In this document: positions 53,742 through 62,768 of the stretch, in pieces | Numbering within the stretch: the first letter of the stretch is position 1 | How the letters are laid out: every line of letters begins with the position of its first letter | NCBI RefSeq assembly: GCF_902826555.1 | Contig: NZ_CADEFI010000003.1 | Span: forward strand, 62,001 to 126,000 | DNA: 64,000 nucleotides | Source of the DNA: an uncultured Hyphomicrobium sp. | GTDB taxonomy: Bacteria; Pseudomonadota; Alphaproteobacteria; Rhizobiales; Hyphomicrobiaceae | Direction of reading: 5' to 3' | The notes under the pieces: model-generated | Database searches by the model: none | Told to the model about the DNA's origin: nothing | The model's input: the letters and a program-made list of their open reading frames with translations, nothing else | Program-made: the position numbers and the translations under genes

Positions 53742-55556
53742 ATGACTCGCCCTGGTCTTTTGGATGCGGCGTCTGCCGCTCAGATCGAAGCGGAGGCCAG
53801 CCTCGAGGCGAAGAAGCTCATCGCGCAAACGGGAAAGCTCTCGCAGCTCAATACGCGTTTCGAGATCGCTCTCAACAACATGGCGCGCGGCCTTTCGATG
53901 TTCGACGCCGATGGGTGTCTCATCGTCTGCAACGCTCTTTACCGCCAGCTCTACGACCTGCCCGAAGCACTGACACAGCCGGGCACTCCGCTGTCGCGGA
54001 TCATCGCCTACCATGCTGCGAAGGAGGGATGTCCCAACACCGTCGACGATCTGCGGCGCCAGCAGAATTGGATCGAACAGCAAACTGCCGAGCTCAAGCA
54101 CGGAACGACCTTCACTCACACGCACCACCTTTCCGACGGACGCATCATCCTCGTCACCGTGCAGCCGCTCCAGGAGGGAGGGTGGGTCGATATCCAGGAA
54201 GATGTCACCGCGGAGACGGAGGCGCAGGAGCGTATTGCGTGGCTCGCACGCCATTGCCCGCTCACCGAGGTCGCCAACCGTTTTCATCTGCGCGAGACGC
54301 TCGAAGAGGCGATCCAGCGGCTCGGGTCTTCCAAGAAGCTCGCCGTGCATCTGATCGACCTCGACTACTTCAAGCAGGTGAACGACACCCTCGGCCATGC
54401 CGCCGGGGACGCGGTTCTGAAGGCCGTCGCCAAACGCATGCGCGCCACGCTGCGCGACAACGATTTCGTCGGCCGCGTGGGCGGCGACGAGTTTGCCATC
54501 GTTCAAACCGATGTCGCCGGGCCGGCACAGGCCGCGATCCTGGCAGAGCGCCTTGTCCGAACGCTCAACGCTCCCTATCGGGTGCTCGGCGCGGATGCCG
54601 GGATCGGCGCCAGCGTCGGCATTGCCATCGCGCCCGACCACGGACAGGACGCCGATGCGCTGCTCCGAAAAGCCGACATGGCGCTCTATCGCGTAAAGAC
54701 GTGCGGACGCGGGAGCTCCTATATCTACAAGAGCGAAGACGAGGCCATGGCGCTCGAGCGCATGGAACTCACCAGCGCACTCAAGGACGCGCTGCACAGC
54801 GGGCAACTCGCAATCCACTATCAGCCTATCGTTGACGTCAAGGCCGGAACCGTCACCGGATGCGAAGCGCTCATGCGCTGGCGGCATCCGCGGCTCGGCC
54901 TGGTTCCGCCCTCGACATTCATCCCGATCGCGGAAAGGTCGGGGCTCATCTTTTCCTTGGGCGAATGGACGCTGCACCGGGCCTGCGAAGACGCCGCCGC
55001 ATGGCCGTCCGGCCTCAAGGTCGCCGTCAATCTTTCCGCCGTACAGTTCGATCACGGCGACCTCGACACCATCGTTCTCAGCGCACTCGGGGCGTCCGGG
55101 CTCGATCCGCGGCGGCTCGAAATCGAAATCACCGAATCCGCGCTCCTCAGATCCGAGGCCCGCACATTCGAAATGCTGGAGCGGCTGCGCGCACTCGGCG
55201 TGCAGCTGGTTCTCGACGACTTCGGCACCGGCTTTGCCTCGCTCAACTATCTGCGCACCTTTGCGTTCGACAAAATCAAGATCGACCAATCGTTCGTCGG
55301 TGAAATAACCGACCAGCGCGATCGCATGGCCATCGTCGGCGCGGTGACGGGATTGGCCAGAACCCTCGGCATCGGGCCGGTGGCGGAGGGTGTCGAAGGC
55401 CTCGAGCAACTCGAGGGCATGGTCGTGGCGGGATGCCAGGAGATGCAGGGCTTTTATTTCGGCCAGCCCGTGCCGTCGTTCGAGGTCGAAGCGGCCGTGG
55501 TGGCCTGCGTCGACAAGCTCGCGCAAATGACGAAACCCACAGCGCTTCCGCAATAA
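53742..55556 (+). CDS. PAS-GGDEF-EAL cyclic-di-GMP signalling protein
   Basis: A 604-residue soluble protein. A coiled coil and a PAS-like region (about residues 30-165, MARGLSMFDADGCLIVCN) precede a GGDEF domain with RVGGDEFA and an EAL domain with CEALMRWRHP, NLSAVQFD, EITESAL and DDFGTGFASL. Both active sites look intact. It shares the whole plan with the protein at 27365-29557 but not its second PAS. The ATG at 53742 is favoured; a TTG-type extension to 53688 is possible. Confidence 0.92.
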   Translation: MTRPGLLDAASAAQIEAEASLEAKKLIAQTGKLSQLNTRFEIALNNMARGLSMFDADGCLIVCNALYRQLYDLPEALTQPGTPLSRIIAYHAAKEGCPNTVDDLRRQQNWIEQQTAELKHGTTFTHTHHLSDGRIILVTVQPLQEGGWVDIQEDVTAETEAQERIAWLARHCPLTEVANRFHLRETLEEAIQRLGSSKKLAVHLIDLDYFKQVNDTLGHAAGDAVLKAVAKRMRATLRDNDFVGRVGGDEFAIVQTDVAGPAQAAILAERLVRTLNAPYRVLGADAGIGASVGIAIAPDHGQDADALLRKADMALYRVKTCGRGSSYIYKSEDEAMALERMELTSALKDALHSGQLAIHYQPIVDVKAGTVTGCEALMRWRHPRLGLVPPSTFIPIAERSGLIFSLGEWTLHRACEDAAAWPSGLKVAVNLSAVQFDHGDLDTIVLSALGASGLDPRRLEIEITESALLRSEARTFEMLERLRALGVQLVLDDFGTGFASLNYLRTFAFDKIKIDQSFVGEITDQRDRMAIVGAVTGLARTLGIGPVAEGVEGLEQLEGMVVAGCQEMQGFYFGQPVPSFEVEAAVVACVDKLAQMTKPTALPQ

Positions 55557-55583
55557 AGGGCCGCTGGATCCGGCCGGATGGCG

Positions 55584-56357
55584 TCAGGCGTTGCGGACGG
55601 CGATGCCAGCTGCCGCCATGTGCGCCTTCGCCTCGCCGATGGTGAAGGTTCCGAAGTGGAAGATGGACGCGGCGAGCACGGCACTGGCGTGGCCGCGCGT
55701 CACGCCCTCGACCAAGTGATCGAGGTTACCGACGCCGCCCGAGGCGATGACGGGCACCGCAACCGCATCGGAAACGGCGCGCGTCAGCTCGATGTCAAAA
55801 CCCGCCTTGGTGCCGTCACGGTCCATCGAGGTGAGCAGGATCTCGCCGGCGCCGAGCGCCACGACCTCGCGGGCATATTCCACCGCATCGATACCGGTCG
55901 GCTTCCTGCCGCCGTGGGTGAAGATCTCCCAGCGCGGCGACTCGCCGTCGGCCGAGACGCGCTTGGCATCGATGGCGACGACGATGCACTGGGCGCCGAA
56001 CTTCTCGGACGCTTCCTTGACGAACTGACGGTTGAAGACGGCGGCGGTGTTGATCGACACCTTGTCGGCACCGGCTTCCAAAAGCTTGCGAATGTCGTCC
56101 AGCGTGCGCACGCCGCCGCCAACGGTCAGCGGCATGAAACAGCGCTCGGCGGTGCGCTCGACGACGTCGAAAATCACGTCGCGGGCCTCGTGCGAAGCGG
56201 TGATGTCGAGAAAGCAGAGCTCGTCGGCGCCGGCCGCATCGTAGGCGGCGGCGGCTTCCACGGGATCGCCCGCGTCGATCAGGTCGACGAAGTTCACGCC
56301 TTTGACGACGCGTCCGTCCTTGACGTCGAGGCAGGGGATGATGCGGGTTTTCAGCAT
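55584..56357 (-). CDS. hisF: Imidazole glycerol phosphate synthase subunit HisF
   Basis: The cyclase subunit pairs with HisH to make IGP and AICAR. It is a (beta/alpha)8 barrel of 257 residues starting [20 protein letters not shown]. The catalytic Asp residues are in CLDVKDG and TSMDRDGTK, and phosphate loops are VGGGVR and ASGGVG. hisA lies 460 bases upstream on the same strand, but an oppositely oriented gene sits between them. Confidence 0.96.
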   Translation of the reverse strand: MLKTRIIPCLDVKDGRVVKGVNFVDLIDAGDPVEAAAAYDAAGADELCFLDITASHEARDVIFDVVERTAERCFMPLTVGGGVRTLDDIRKLLEAGADKVSINTAAVFNRQFVKEASEKFGAQCIVVAIDAKRVSADGESPRWEIFTHGGRKPTGIDAVEYAREVVALGAGEILLTSMDRDGTKAGFDIELTRAVSDAVAVPVIASGGVGNLDHLVEGVTRGHASAVLAASIFHFGTFTIGEAKAHMAAAGIAVRNA

Positions 56358-56449
56358 GTCTCGCTCGTCACAGCCGGGAGGCGCCAACGGCGGTATACTA
56401 CGGCCGGTTTCATTGTCCAGCAGAACACCACAACGACAGGTGATCGCAC

Positions 56450-56812
56450 ATGGCAGATGGATTTCTTGGTTGGGTCCCGGCGTTTGCTGCTGTCTGCGCC
56501 CTGGGCTTCTTCGTCATCGGGATCGGTCTCGTCCTCAAGCGCAAATGGGCAAAGCGGGAGCTCGAGCTGCTCCGAAAGACGTACCAGGAGATGGACGTGG
56601 CCGATCCGCAATACAATACGGCCCGGGCCCTCTACATCTCTGCCGCGATCGACTACGACCGCCACTCTGCAGCGGCTCGCATTCTCGATGGCTCGTCCGG
56701 TTCCGACGACGGGCACCATGGCGGCGATTGGCACTCGGGAGGCGGCGCGCACTCGGGAGGCAGTGGAGACTCTGGCGGCGGAGACGGCGGTGGCGGAGGT
56801 GGGGGTGACTGA
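56450..56812 (+). CDS. Small membrane-anchored protein with a Gly/His/Asp-rich tail
   Basis: A 120-residue protein with one N-terminal helix (about residues 7-29), a basic region, a short helical domain ([21 protein letters not shown]) and a repetitive tail made of Gly, Ser, His and Asp. The tail could be flexible or metal-binding. AGGTGA precedes the ATG by nine bases, supporting translation. It is transcribed against hisA and hisF and lies between them, ending six bases from the hisA stop. No family is recognised. Confidence 0.65.
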   Translation: MADGFLGWVPAFAAVCALGFFVIGIGLVLKRKWAKRELELLRKTYQEMDVADPQYNTARALYISAAIDYDRHSAAARILDGSSGSDDGHHGGDWHSGGGAHSGGSGDSGGGDGGGGGGGD

Positions 56813-56818
56813 CGCCCT

Positions 56819-57547
56819 CTAAGCGGCCGCCAGCAAAGCCAGCGCTTCCTTGGGATCGATGCGTCCGTCGTAGAGCGCGCGGCCGGTGATGGCGCCTTCG
56901 AGCAGACGATACTCCGGTGTCAGAAGTGCCTTCACGTCGTCGATGGAGGCCAGGCCGCCCGAGGCGATCACGGGAATGCGCGTCGCGCGTGCCAGCTCGG
57001 CGGTGGACGGCAGGTTCAGTCCCTTCAGCACGCCGTCACGATCGATGTCGGTATAGACGATGGCCGCGACACCGGCGTCCTCGAAGCGACGTGCAAGGTC
57101 GATGGCGGTGAGCTCCGACGTCTCTGCCCATCCCTCGACAGCGACTTTGCCGCCCTTGGCATCGATGCCGACGGCGATGCGGCCGGGGAACATCCTGCAA
57201 GCCTCGCGCACGAGGGCGGGATCGCGCACGGCGACGGTGCCCAGGATGACGCGGCGGATGCCACGCGCGAGCCAGGTCTCGATGGTGGCGAGGTCGCGAA
57301 TGCCGCCGCCGAGCTGGGCCGGCATGGTGATCGCTTTCAGGATCGCTTCCACGGCCGGCGCATTGACCGGCTTGCCCGCAAAGGCGCCATTCAGGTCGAC
57401 GATGTGCAGGTACTTGAAGCCCTGCCGCTCGAAGGTCTGGGCCTGGTCAGCCGGGTCGTCGTTGAAGACAGTGGCGGCGTTCATGTCGCCGAGCTTCAGG
57501 CGGACGCACTTGCCGTCCTTCAGATCAATGGCTGGAAAGAGGATCAC
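56819..57547 (-). CDS. hisA: ProFAR isomerase HisA
   Basis: The enzyme is the fourth-step isomerase of histidine synthesis. It is a (beta/alpha)8 barrel of 242 residues, with the two catalytic Asp in [14 protein letters not shown] and [12 protein letters not shown] and phosphate loops LGGGIRD and ASGGLAS. The GTG at 57547 is preferred because GGGA lies about ten bases upstream; the TTG at 57556 sits almost on that site. It is separated from hisF by an opposite-strand gene. Confidence 0.95.
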   Translation of the reverse strand: MILFPAIDLKDGKCVRLKLGDMNAATVFNDDPADQAQTFERQGFKYLHIVDLNGAFAGKPVNAPAVEAILKAITMPAQLGGGIRDLATIETWLARGIRRVILGTVAVRDPALVREACRMFPGRIAVGIDAKGGKVAVEGWAETSELTAIDLARRFEDAGVAAIVYTDIDRDGVLKGLNLPSTAELARATRIPVIASGGLASIDDVKALLTPEYRLLEGAITGRALYDGRIDPKEALALLAAA

Positions 57548-57690
57548 TCGGGTCAATCCCGTTGGAAAAATGCGAAGTGCGACGGCTCGCGCCGGACGGC
57601 CGGGGCGATTTCGCCGACACAGCCGCGCTTTGCCATCAGATTGCTACGGTCGTGCCCGATCAACAGGGTTTGTCGCCGAGCGTCAAGTCC

Positions 57691-58014
57691 ATGCCACAGA
57701 CCCTGCCGATTTCGTCCTTTCCCGAGGCGCCGACATTCCGGCCCGTGTATCGCCCCCTCACGGATGCGGATGCCGTCGACATCTGGATCGCCCGCTGGCT
57801 GAGAATCCGCCCGCGCGATCTCATATTCCGATACGGCTGCGACCCGCGCCGTCTCTATGAAATCTGGCAGGAGGAGCGCTTTCCCGGCAGCCGTGCGAAG
57901 GCGCTCGAGCTGTTCCTGGCGCGGTTTCCCGCGCTCGCCGACCGGATCGACCCGGGGCCGCACGTGCGCCTCTCAAAAGCGGCCCATCCGGACCAAATGC
58001 GGCTGTTCGATTGA
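57691..58014 (+). CDS. Small basic protein of unknown function
   Basis: A 107-residue protein with an Arg-rich, Trp-containing core: DAVDIWIARWLRIRPRDLIFRYGCDPRRLYEIWQEERF. It reads as two or three amphipathic helices, possibly nucleic-acid binding. A helical end (ALELFLARFPALADRID) follows. The start at 57691 begins MPQTLPIS. It is divergent from hisA with about 140 bases between the starts. Coding potential is good; the function is not known. Confidence 0.6.
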   Translation: MPQTLPISSFPEAPTFRPVYRPLTDADAVDIWIARWLRIRPRDLIFRYGCDPRRLYEIWQEERFPGSRAKALELFLARFPALADRIDPGPHVRLSKAAHPDQMRLFD

Positions 58015-58257
58015 GCCAAACCGGCTCATTCGCCACATGCAGCAATATGCCTTATTGCTTTGATATTCCTTGCATGTTTTGATCCGCTCACTGGCCGGTC
58101 AGGCACTTGCGGCGACAACCACCGCCATGGTCTGACCGCGTCCCGACCCTCATGAGAACAAAATTCGAACGGACTCTGGACGTGGTGAGCGACTCATGCC
58201 ATGTTCTCTCTACGTTCTCACCGCGTCCCCCCACTCTTCTCGCCCACGGAGAGCCCC

Positions 58258-58620
58258 ATGCGCACCTACCTCATCTCGTACGATCTCGCGAAGCCGCACC
58301 TCATCAAGCACGTCGTCGCCCAGGCCATCATGGCCGCCGGTCATAGCTGGGCGCGCCCGCTCGAGCAGACCTGGTACGTGCGCACCGAGGAGAGCGAGGA
58401 GGCGCTGGAAGCCAAGCTGACGCGCATCCTCGATTCCGAAGACGGACTCCTGATCCAGCGCGTGAAGGAGGAGGCGATCCTCACCAACACGTCGATCCGC
58501 TGGTTCAAGCAGCGCCAGGCGGGCATCGAGATCGGCAGCGACTCGAACATCATCGCTTTCCCGATGGCGAAGGCCGGTCCGACCGACGAGCCGGAGCTGC
58601 CGTTCGCGGAAGCGTGCTGA
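58258..58620 (+). CDS. Cas2/SinR-like small protein, no CRISPR nearby
   Basis: A 120-residue protein starting MRTYLISYDLAKP, with GHSWARPLEQTWYVRTEES and DGLLIQRV. This matches the ferredoxin-like first strand ('ISYDL') and second strand of the Cas2/SinR-like family. Cas2 proper integrates spacers, and relatives such as VapD are RNases. No cas gene or repeat array lies in the window, so a CRISPR role is unlikely. A strong terminator follows, so it is a single transcription unit. The leader of about 240 bases is otherwise empty. Confidence 0.6.
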   Translation: MRTYLISYDLAKPHLIKHVVAQAIMAAGHSWARPLEQTWYVRTEESEEALEAKLTRILDSEDGLLIQRVKEEAILTNTSIRWFKQRQAGIEIGSDSNIIAFPMAKAGPTDEPELPFAEAC

Positions 58621-58687
58621 GCCGGAAAGTTCAGCAAGCAGGCCAGGCGCATCCCCCATCCCCCTGCGGTCCCGATCTGCTTGTTGC

Positions 58688-58716
58688 AAGGGAGGCTTTC
58701 GAGCCTCCCTTTTTTC
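58688..58716 (+). terminator. Intrinsic terminator of the Cas2-like gene
   Basis: GGGAGGCT and AGCCTCCC form an 8-bp perfect stem with a TTCG tetraloop, followed by a T-run of six to seven. UUCG loops are exceptionally stable. It is 68 bases after the stop of the Cas2-like gene. Confidence 0.93.
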
Positions 58717-58825
58717 ATGCTCTGCTCGCGAAATAATGTCGGACCGGATGGCCGCCATTCGTCGTTCCGTTGAAGCGGCGCCGTCGTCGCCCGCGCCGTA
58801 GCGGTCACATCCAGGGAGAAGCCCC

Positions 58826-59239
58826 ATGCGCTACATGATCTTGGTCAAGGCCTCGGCCGACTCTGAAGCCGGCGTCATGCCGAAGGAGGACATGCTGCAG
58901 GCGATGGCGGACTACCACGAGGAGTTGCAGAAGGCGGGCGTTCTTGTCGACGGTAATGGCCTGCATCCGACGTCAAAGGGCTACCGGCTCCGCTATTCGG
59001 ACGGCAAGCGCACGCTGATCGACGGCCCGTTCGCTGAGACGAAGGAGGTCATCGCCGGCTACACCATGATCAACGTGAAAACGCCGGAGGACGCGCTCTA
59101 CTGGTTCCAGCGCTTCCCGCAGCCGCATTATCAGGACTGCGAGATCGAGCTCCGGCGAATGTTCGAGCTCGAGGAGTTCGGCGACGGCGAGCAGATCGAT
59201 CGCTTCCGGGACATGGAGATGGGCGTCAAAGGCTCGTGA
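58826..59239 (+). CDS. YciI family protein (DGPF domain)
   Basis: A 137-residue protein starting MRYMILVKASADSEAG, with the family signature LIDGPFAETKEVIAGYTMINV and FPQPHYQDCEIELRRMFELEEF. YciI/DGPF proteins have a dimeric ferredoxin-like fold and are often paired with ECF sigma factors; no sigma gene is adjacent here. AGGGAGAAG precedes the ATG. The function is unknown. Confidence 0.93.
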   Translation: MRYMILVKASADSEAGVMPKEDMLQAMADYHEELQKAGVLVDGNGLHPTSKGYRLRYSDGKRTLIDGPFAETKEVIAGYTMINVKTPEDALYWFQRFPQPHYQDCEIELRRMFELEEFGDGEQIDRFRDMEMGVKGS

Positions 59240-59420
59240 GGGCTGCCCACAACTTGGGCACCTTTTCAGCCGTCGGAGCAAATCTGTGGATATCCGATTT
59301 ACGGGATCGCTTTAACTTGAAGCGGCAACTTTCGCAGGCGCTAGATGCCTCGTCGTGCCCGGAGCATAGACGATCACGCTCAGGCGCGACTCGTTTGGTC
59401 AAGTAGAGGAGTTCTTCCCT

Positions 59421-59624
59421 ATGGCATCCAATGAGAAGACGTCGGCTCAGGTCGCAGCCATCGCACAACGCGCCCAACAGAATCCGAAATCCATCACGCC
59501 AGAAGAGGTTCAAGCTCTCGCGGCTTCGGTTCTGAATCAAAGCTCGGATCGTGACCGGCAACAGCAGGCGCAGCAGAACCCGCGCGGCGGTCAGCAAAAT
59601 CAGTCGGACCCGCAGAGAAGGTAG
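59421..59624 (+). CDS. Small conserved-looking protein of unknown function
   Basis: A 67-residue protein. The N-terminal half, NEKTSAQVAAIAQRAQQNPKS, continues with ITPEEVQALAASVLNQ and is predicted helical. The C-terminal half is Gln/Arg/Gly low complexity. GAGGAG lies about ten bases before the ATG. I recall similar short proteins ('...NPKSLTPAEIKALAASVL') as widespread in Hyphomicrobiales. Its 3' two-thirds overlap a gene on the opposite strand. Confidence 0.65.
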   Translation: MASNEKTSAQVAAIAQRAQQNPKSITPEEVQALAASVLNQSSDRDRQQQAQQNPRGGQQNQSDPQRR

Positions 59625-59892
59625 GTCCGGCATCTTCTGTCAGTGTCTCAATCGAGAGAACGCAGCGGGTGGGTATCGTCATGATCCCACTCGCTTGTGC
59701 ATTTTCAGGGTGTGCGAGATCGCCGATGTTCTGGGCTAGAACCTTGACGTCGGCGGTGTCCTTGACGAGCCAGCCCACGGACGCCACCTCAACGGCCTTT
59801 TGCTCCGGCAGCGCCGCAAGATAGCGCCACTGGCCGCACGGTTGGCGGCTGTCCTGCCAGCGGATGATGACCAGTCGGCAATCGCCCGACAT
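59494..59892 (-). CDS. Small protein of unknown function overlapping an opposite-strand gene
   Basis: A 132-residue protein beginning MSGDCRLVIIRWQDSRQPC. The pattern W-x-DS...GQWRYL...VASVGWLVKDTADVKVLAQNI...GIMTIPTRCVLSIETL looks like a compact beta-rich domain of about 90 residues, seen in phage-related and chromosomal hypothetical proteins. GGGAG lies seven bases before the ATG at 59892. The last ~40 residues run antisense to the 67-residue gene and look like a read-through tail. Confidence 0.5.
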   Translation of the reverse strand: MSGDCRLVIIRWQDSRQPCGQWRYLAALPEQKAVEVASVGWLVKDTADVKVLAQNIGDLAHPENAQASGIMTIPTRCVLSIETLTEDAGPTFSAGPTDFADRRAGSAAPAVAGHDPSFDSEPKPRELEPLLA

Positions 59893-60143
59893 CGCGTCTC
59901 CCGATGTGTCGGCCTCATGTGATTCGTGCAGAATCATAGCAGAGTCAGGCCATTCGCGCGGTGATGCGTTTGCCACGGTGGCGCTTCGTGCCGGCAATAA
60001 GGAAGCGACGGAGCCTACCCCGGGGTTGCCGACGCTCGTGCCCTCAGCTTCGGCAACGCGTCCGCCGCTTCCGCTGCCTGTGTGGCGGCTGTTCCGATTC
60101 CTGATCTTGATCAGGCTCAATCTCCGCGTGCGGCGGCGACGCG

Positions 60144-60701
60144 TCAGCCGTTCAAAAAGTCGCTGGCCTTGAAGAGGGAGGCGAAGGGGATGCCGGCGTC
60201 GGCGTAGAGTTTCGACGCACCTTCCTCGCGGTCGAGGATCGAGATCACGAGCACGATGCGGGCGCCTGCGGCGGTGAGCGCCTGCACGGCCTTCATGGCC
60301 GAGCCGCCGGTGGTCGTCACGTCCTCGACGATAGCGACGCGCTTGCCGGCGACGTCCGAAAGGCCTTCGACCAGCTTCTTGGTGCCGTGGTCCTTCACCG
60401 TCTTGCGCACGAAAAAGCCAGGCAGAGCGCGGCCGGCGCGGCGGCTGGCGATCGACACCGGCGTGATCAGCGGCACGGCGCCCATCTCGAGGCCGCCGAC
60501 GATATCGGCTCCGGTCTCGGCGATGCGCGCGGAGATGAGGTCGGCCAGGATCTCGGCGCCCTCGGGATCGAACATCGAGGGCTTCATGTCGAAGTAGTGG
60601 TCGCTCTCCTTGCCGGAGGCGAGCACGACGTGGCCGCGCACGAAGGACTTCGACTTGATGATGTCGTAGAGGCGCGCGCGGGCGTCAGTTGTGTTCGTCA
60701 T
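60144..60701 (-). CDS. pyrE: Orotate phosphoribosyltransferase
   Basis: The enzyme converts orotate and PRPP to OMP in pyrimidine synthesis. The 185-residue protein shows VLASGKESDHYFDMKPS, GGLEMGAVPL, the catalytic loop Lys in FFVRKTVKDHGTKK and the PRPP motif VAIVEDVTTTGGS. It is on the same strand as hisB-hisH, 116 bases after hisH, and could be cotranscribed. Confidence 0.95.
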   Translation of the reverse strand: MTNTTDARARLYDIIKSKSFVRGHVVLASGKESDHYFDMKPSMFDPEGAEILADLISARIAETGADIVGGLEMGAVPLITPVSIASRRAGRALPGFFVRKTVKDHGTKKLVEGLSDVAGKRVAIVEDVTTTGGSAMKAVQALTAAGARIVLVISILDREEGASKLYADAGIPFASLFKASDFLNG

Positions 60702-60817
60702 GAGTATCGACCTGGTTTCGGCAAACGGGTTGATCGCTTCTAGTCGCCGGGGGCCGCGCCGTCCATCCTTGCGATCAAGCGCAAACCCTCCGTTTCATTG
60801 CGAAAGGAAGGCCACGC

Positions 60818-61471
60818 TCACGGCGCCCAGTTCAGGAAGTTGGCGATGAGGGCAAGGCCCAGGGCCTGGCTCTTCTCGGGATGGAATTGCGTGCCGACGA
60901 TGTTGTCCCTGCCGATGACGGCCGTCACGGGTCCGCCGTAGTCGGTCTCGGCGACGACGACGCCGCGGTCCTTCGGCACGAAATGGTAGGAGTGCACGAA
61001 ATAGGCGTGCAAGCCGCCGGCGCCGGTTGCAATTCCGTCGAGCAAGGGATGAGGGCGGCGTACGTCCAGCGTATTCCAGCCCATGTGCGGGATCTTGAGC
61101 GCCGGATCGTCCGGCTGGATGGCGCGCACCTCGCCCTCGATCCAGCCCAGTCCATCCGTCACCTCGAACTCGAGGCCGCGCGAGGCGAGGAGCTGCATGC
61201 CGACGCAGATGCCGAGAAACGGACGGCCGCGGCCGTGCACGGCTTCCTCGAGCGCATCGCGCATGCCGGGCACTGCCTCCAGGCCGCGCTTGCAATCGGC
61301 AAAGGCGCCGACGCCCGGCAGCACGACGCGGTCAGCCGTGCGCACGTCCTCGGCCCTGGCGCTGACCAGGATCTCGGCGTTGGCGCCGGACTCGCGGGAG
61401 GCGCGCTCGAAGGCCTTGGCGGCCGAGTGCAGGTTCCCGGACCCGTAGTCGATGATAACGACGCGCTGCAT
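60818..61471 (-). CDS. hisH: Imidazole glycerol phosphate synthase subunit HisH
   Basis: The class I glutaminase supplies ammonia to HisF. The 217-residue protein has the nucleophile in [11 protein letters not shown] and the His-Glu pair in TQFHPEKS, with [13 protein letters not shown] and LPGVGAFAD at the N-terminus. It is six bases after the DUF2628 gene in the hisB-DUF2628-hisH operon. Confidence 0.96.
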   Translation of the reverse strand: MQRVVIIDYGSGNLHSAAKAFERASRESGANAEILVSARAEDVRTADRVVLPGVGAFADCKRGLEAVPGMRDALEEAVHGRGRPFLGICVGMQLLASRGLEFEVTDGLGWIEGEVRAIQPDDPALKIPHMGWNTLDVRRPHPLLDGIATGAGGLHAYFVHSYHFVPKDRGVVVAETDYGGPVTAVIGRDNIVGTQFHPEKSQALGLALIANFLNWAP

Positions 61472-61477
61472 GAAGCT

Positions 61478-62029
61478 TCAGGATTTCAGGGCGAACTTGC
61501 TGCGGAGACGTTCGGAGAGGCGGCGTATGGAGGCTTCGACACGGGATGTGGTGTCGCCATCCGCGCCTGGGGAGGCGCCCAAATGTCGCTCGCCCGGGGT
61601 CACATCGGCAATGGACGGCAGCCAGAGGTCGAAGAAGCGCCGCTCGGCGTCCTCGCGTCCGTGTCCGCTGACGGTTGCGATCTCCTGCCAGCCGGCACGG
61701 CCGAGCGACCAGCGCTTCAGCTCGCTCGCCTCGAAGCCGGCGATGACGTTCAAGACGAGAAAGACCACCGTGTACCATTGGTTGCCGGCGCCTGCCGCCG
61801 CCAGGATCGCGGAGGTCACGATGGCGGCCGCAACATAGATCGCGAGCGCCATCCATTGGCCGCCCACGAGCAGATAGAAGGGGCCGAAAATTGCCGTGCG
61901 CCAGGAGAAGCCCTCGCCGATCAAGACGATGCTTTCCGCCCGGTCGATCCTGCTGCCGCCAACCTGCGGCGGCTCATGCACCGTGTACGCCGACACGCGC
62001 GCCATCCCATGCAACAGCCATCCCAACAT
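61478..62029 (-). CDS. DUF2628 family membrane protein
   Basis: A 183-residue protein with two to three hydrophobic segments (about residues 47-100: FGPFYLLVGGQWMALAIYV, AILAAAGAGNQWYTVVFLVLNVIAGFEA). The N-terminus SAYTVHEPP and FEASELKRWSLGRAGW are DUF2628 features. The ATG at 62029 overlaps the hisB stop as TGATG, so translation is coupled. DUF2628 is a regular companion between hisB and hisH in Hyphomicrobiales; its role is unknown. An internal ATG at 62005 is an alternative. Confidence 0.9.
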   Translation of the reverse strand: MLGWLLHGMARVSAYTVHEPPQVGGSRIDRAESIVLIGEGFSWRTAIFGPFYLLVGGQWMALAIYVAAAIVTSAILAAAGAGNQWYTVVFLVLNVIAGFEASELKRWSLGRAGWQEIATVSGHGREDAERRFFDLWLPSIADVTPGERHLGASPGADGDTTSRVEASIRRLSERLRSKFALKS

Positions 62030-62622
62030 CAGGCCAGCATTCCCTTGGTGGACGGAACGCGGCCTGCCTGCCGCGGATCCAGCGCGATCGCCGCTCGGAG
62101 CGCACGCGCCAGGCCCTTATAGCAGGTCTCGGCGATGTGGTGATTGTTCTCGCCGTAGAGATTCTCGATGTGGAGCGTGATGCCAGAGTTCTGGGCAAAC
62201 GCCTGGAACCACTCGCGGAAAAGCTCGGTGTCCATCTCGCCGACCTTGGGCTGTGAGAAGGCGACCTTCCAGATCAGATAGGGGCGGCCGGATACGTCGA
62301 GGGCGACGCGCGTCAGGGTCTCGTCCATCGGAAGATGCACGTCCGCATAGCGCGCGATGCCCTGCTTGTCGCCGAGCGCCTTCGCCACCGCCTGGCCGAG
62401 CACGATGCCCACATCCTCGGTGGTGTGATGGAAATCGATGTGCAGGTCGCCCTTGGCCTCGAGCTTGATGTCGATCAGCCCGTGACGAGCGAGCTGCTCC
62501 AGCATGTGATCCAGAAAACCGATGCCGGTCGTAATTTCCGACACGCCGGTGCCGTCGAGATCCACCGTGGCGGTGATCTGCGTTTCCTTGGTCCTGCGGG
62601 CGATGGTGGCTTGCCGCTTCAC
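62029..62622 (-). CDS. hisB: Imidazoleglycerol-phosphate dehydratase
   Basis: The enzyme is the sixth step of histidine synthesis. The 197-residue monofunctional enzyme has metal-ligand His clusters in [25 protein letters not shown] and NNHHIAE(T). The start is a GTG at 62622 with GAGG eight bases upstream. It is the first gene of the hisB-DUF2628-hisH unit and is divergent from hslV. Confidence 0.96.
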   Translation of the reverse strand: MKRQATIARRTKETQITATVDLDGTGVSEITTGIGFLDHMLEQLARHGLIDIKLEAKGDLHIDFHHTTEDVGIVLGQAVAKALGDKQGIARYADVHLPMDETLTRVALDVSGRPYLIWKVAFSQPKVGEMDTELFREWFQAFAQNSGITLHIENLYGENNHHIAETCYKGLARALRAAIALDPRQAGRVPSTKGMLA

Positions 62623-62768
62623 GGGCGATCCTCAATGGGCAGGAGCGGCTATCGCGCCTGCCGTTGTTGCCTTAACGAACCCCAGCGTTTATCAGCTTCA
62701 GGGGCCCGGTTCCAGAGCGCCTCCCGCGCCTTTTCGGGCGCGCTCCACCCTTTCGTGGCACAGGATTT

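Noticed and set aside
58258..58620. CRISPR-Cas locus suggested by the Cas2-like protein
   Set aside because: No direct-repeat array, Cas1 or effector gene is present in the window.
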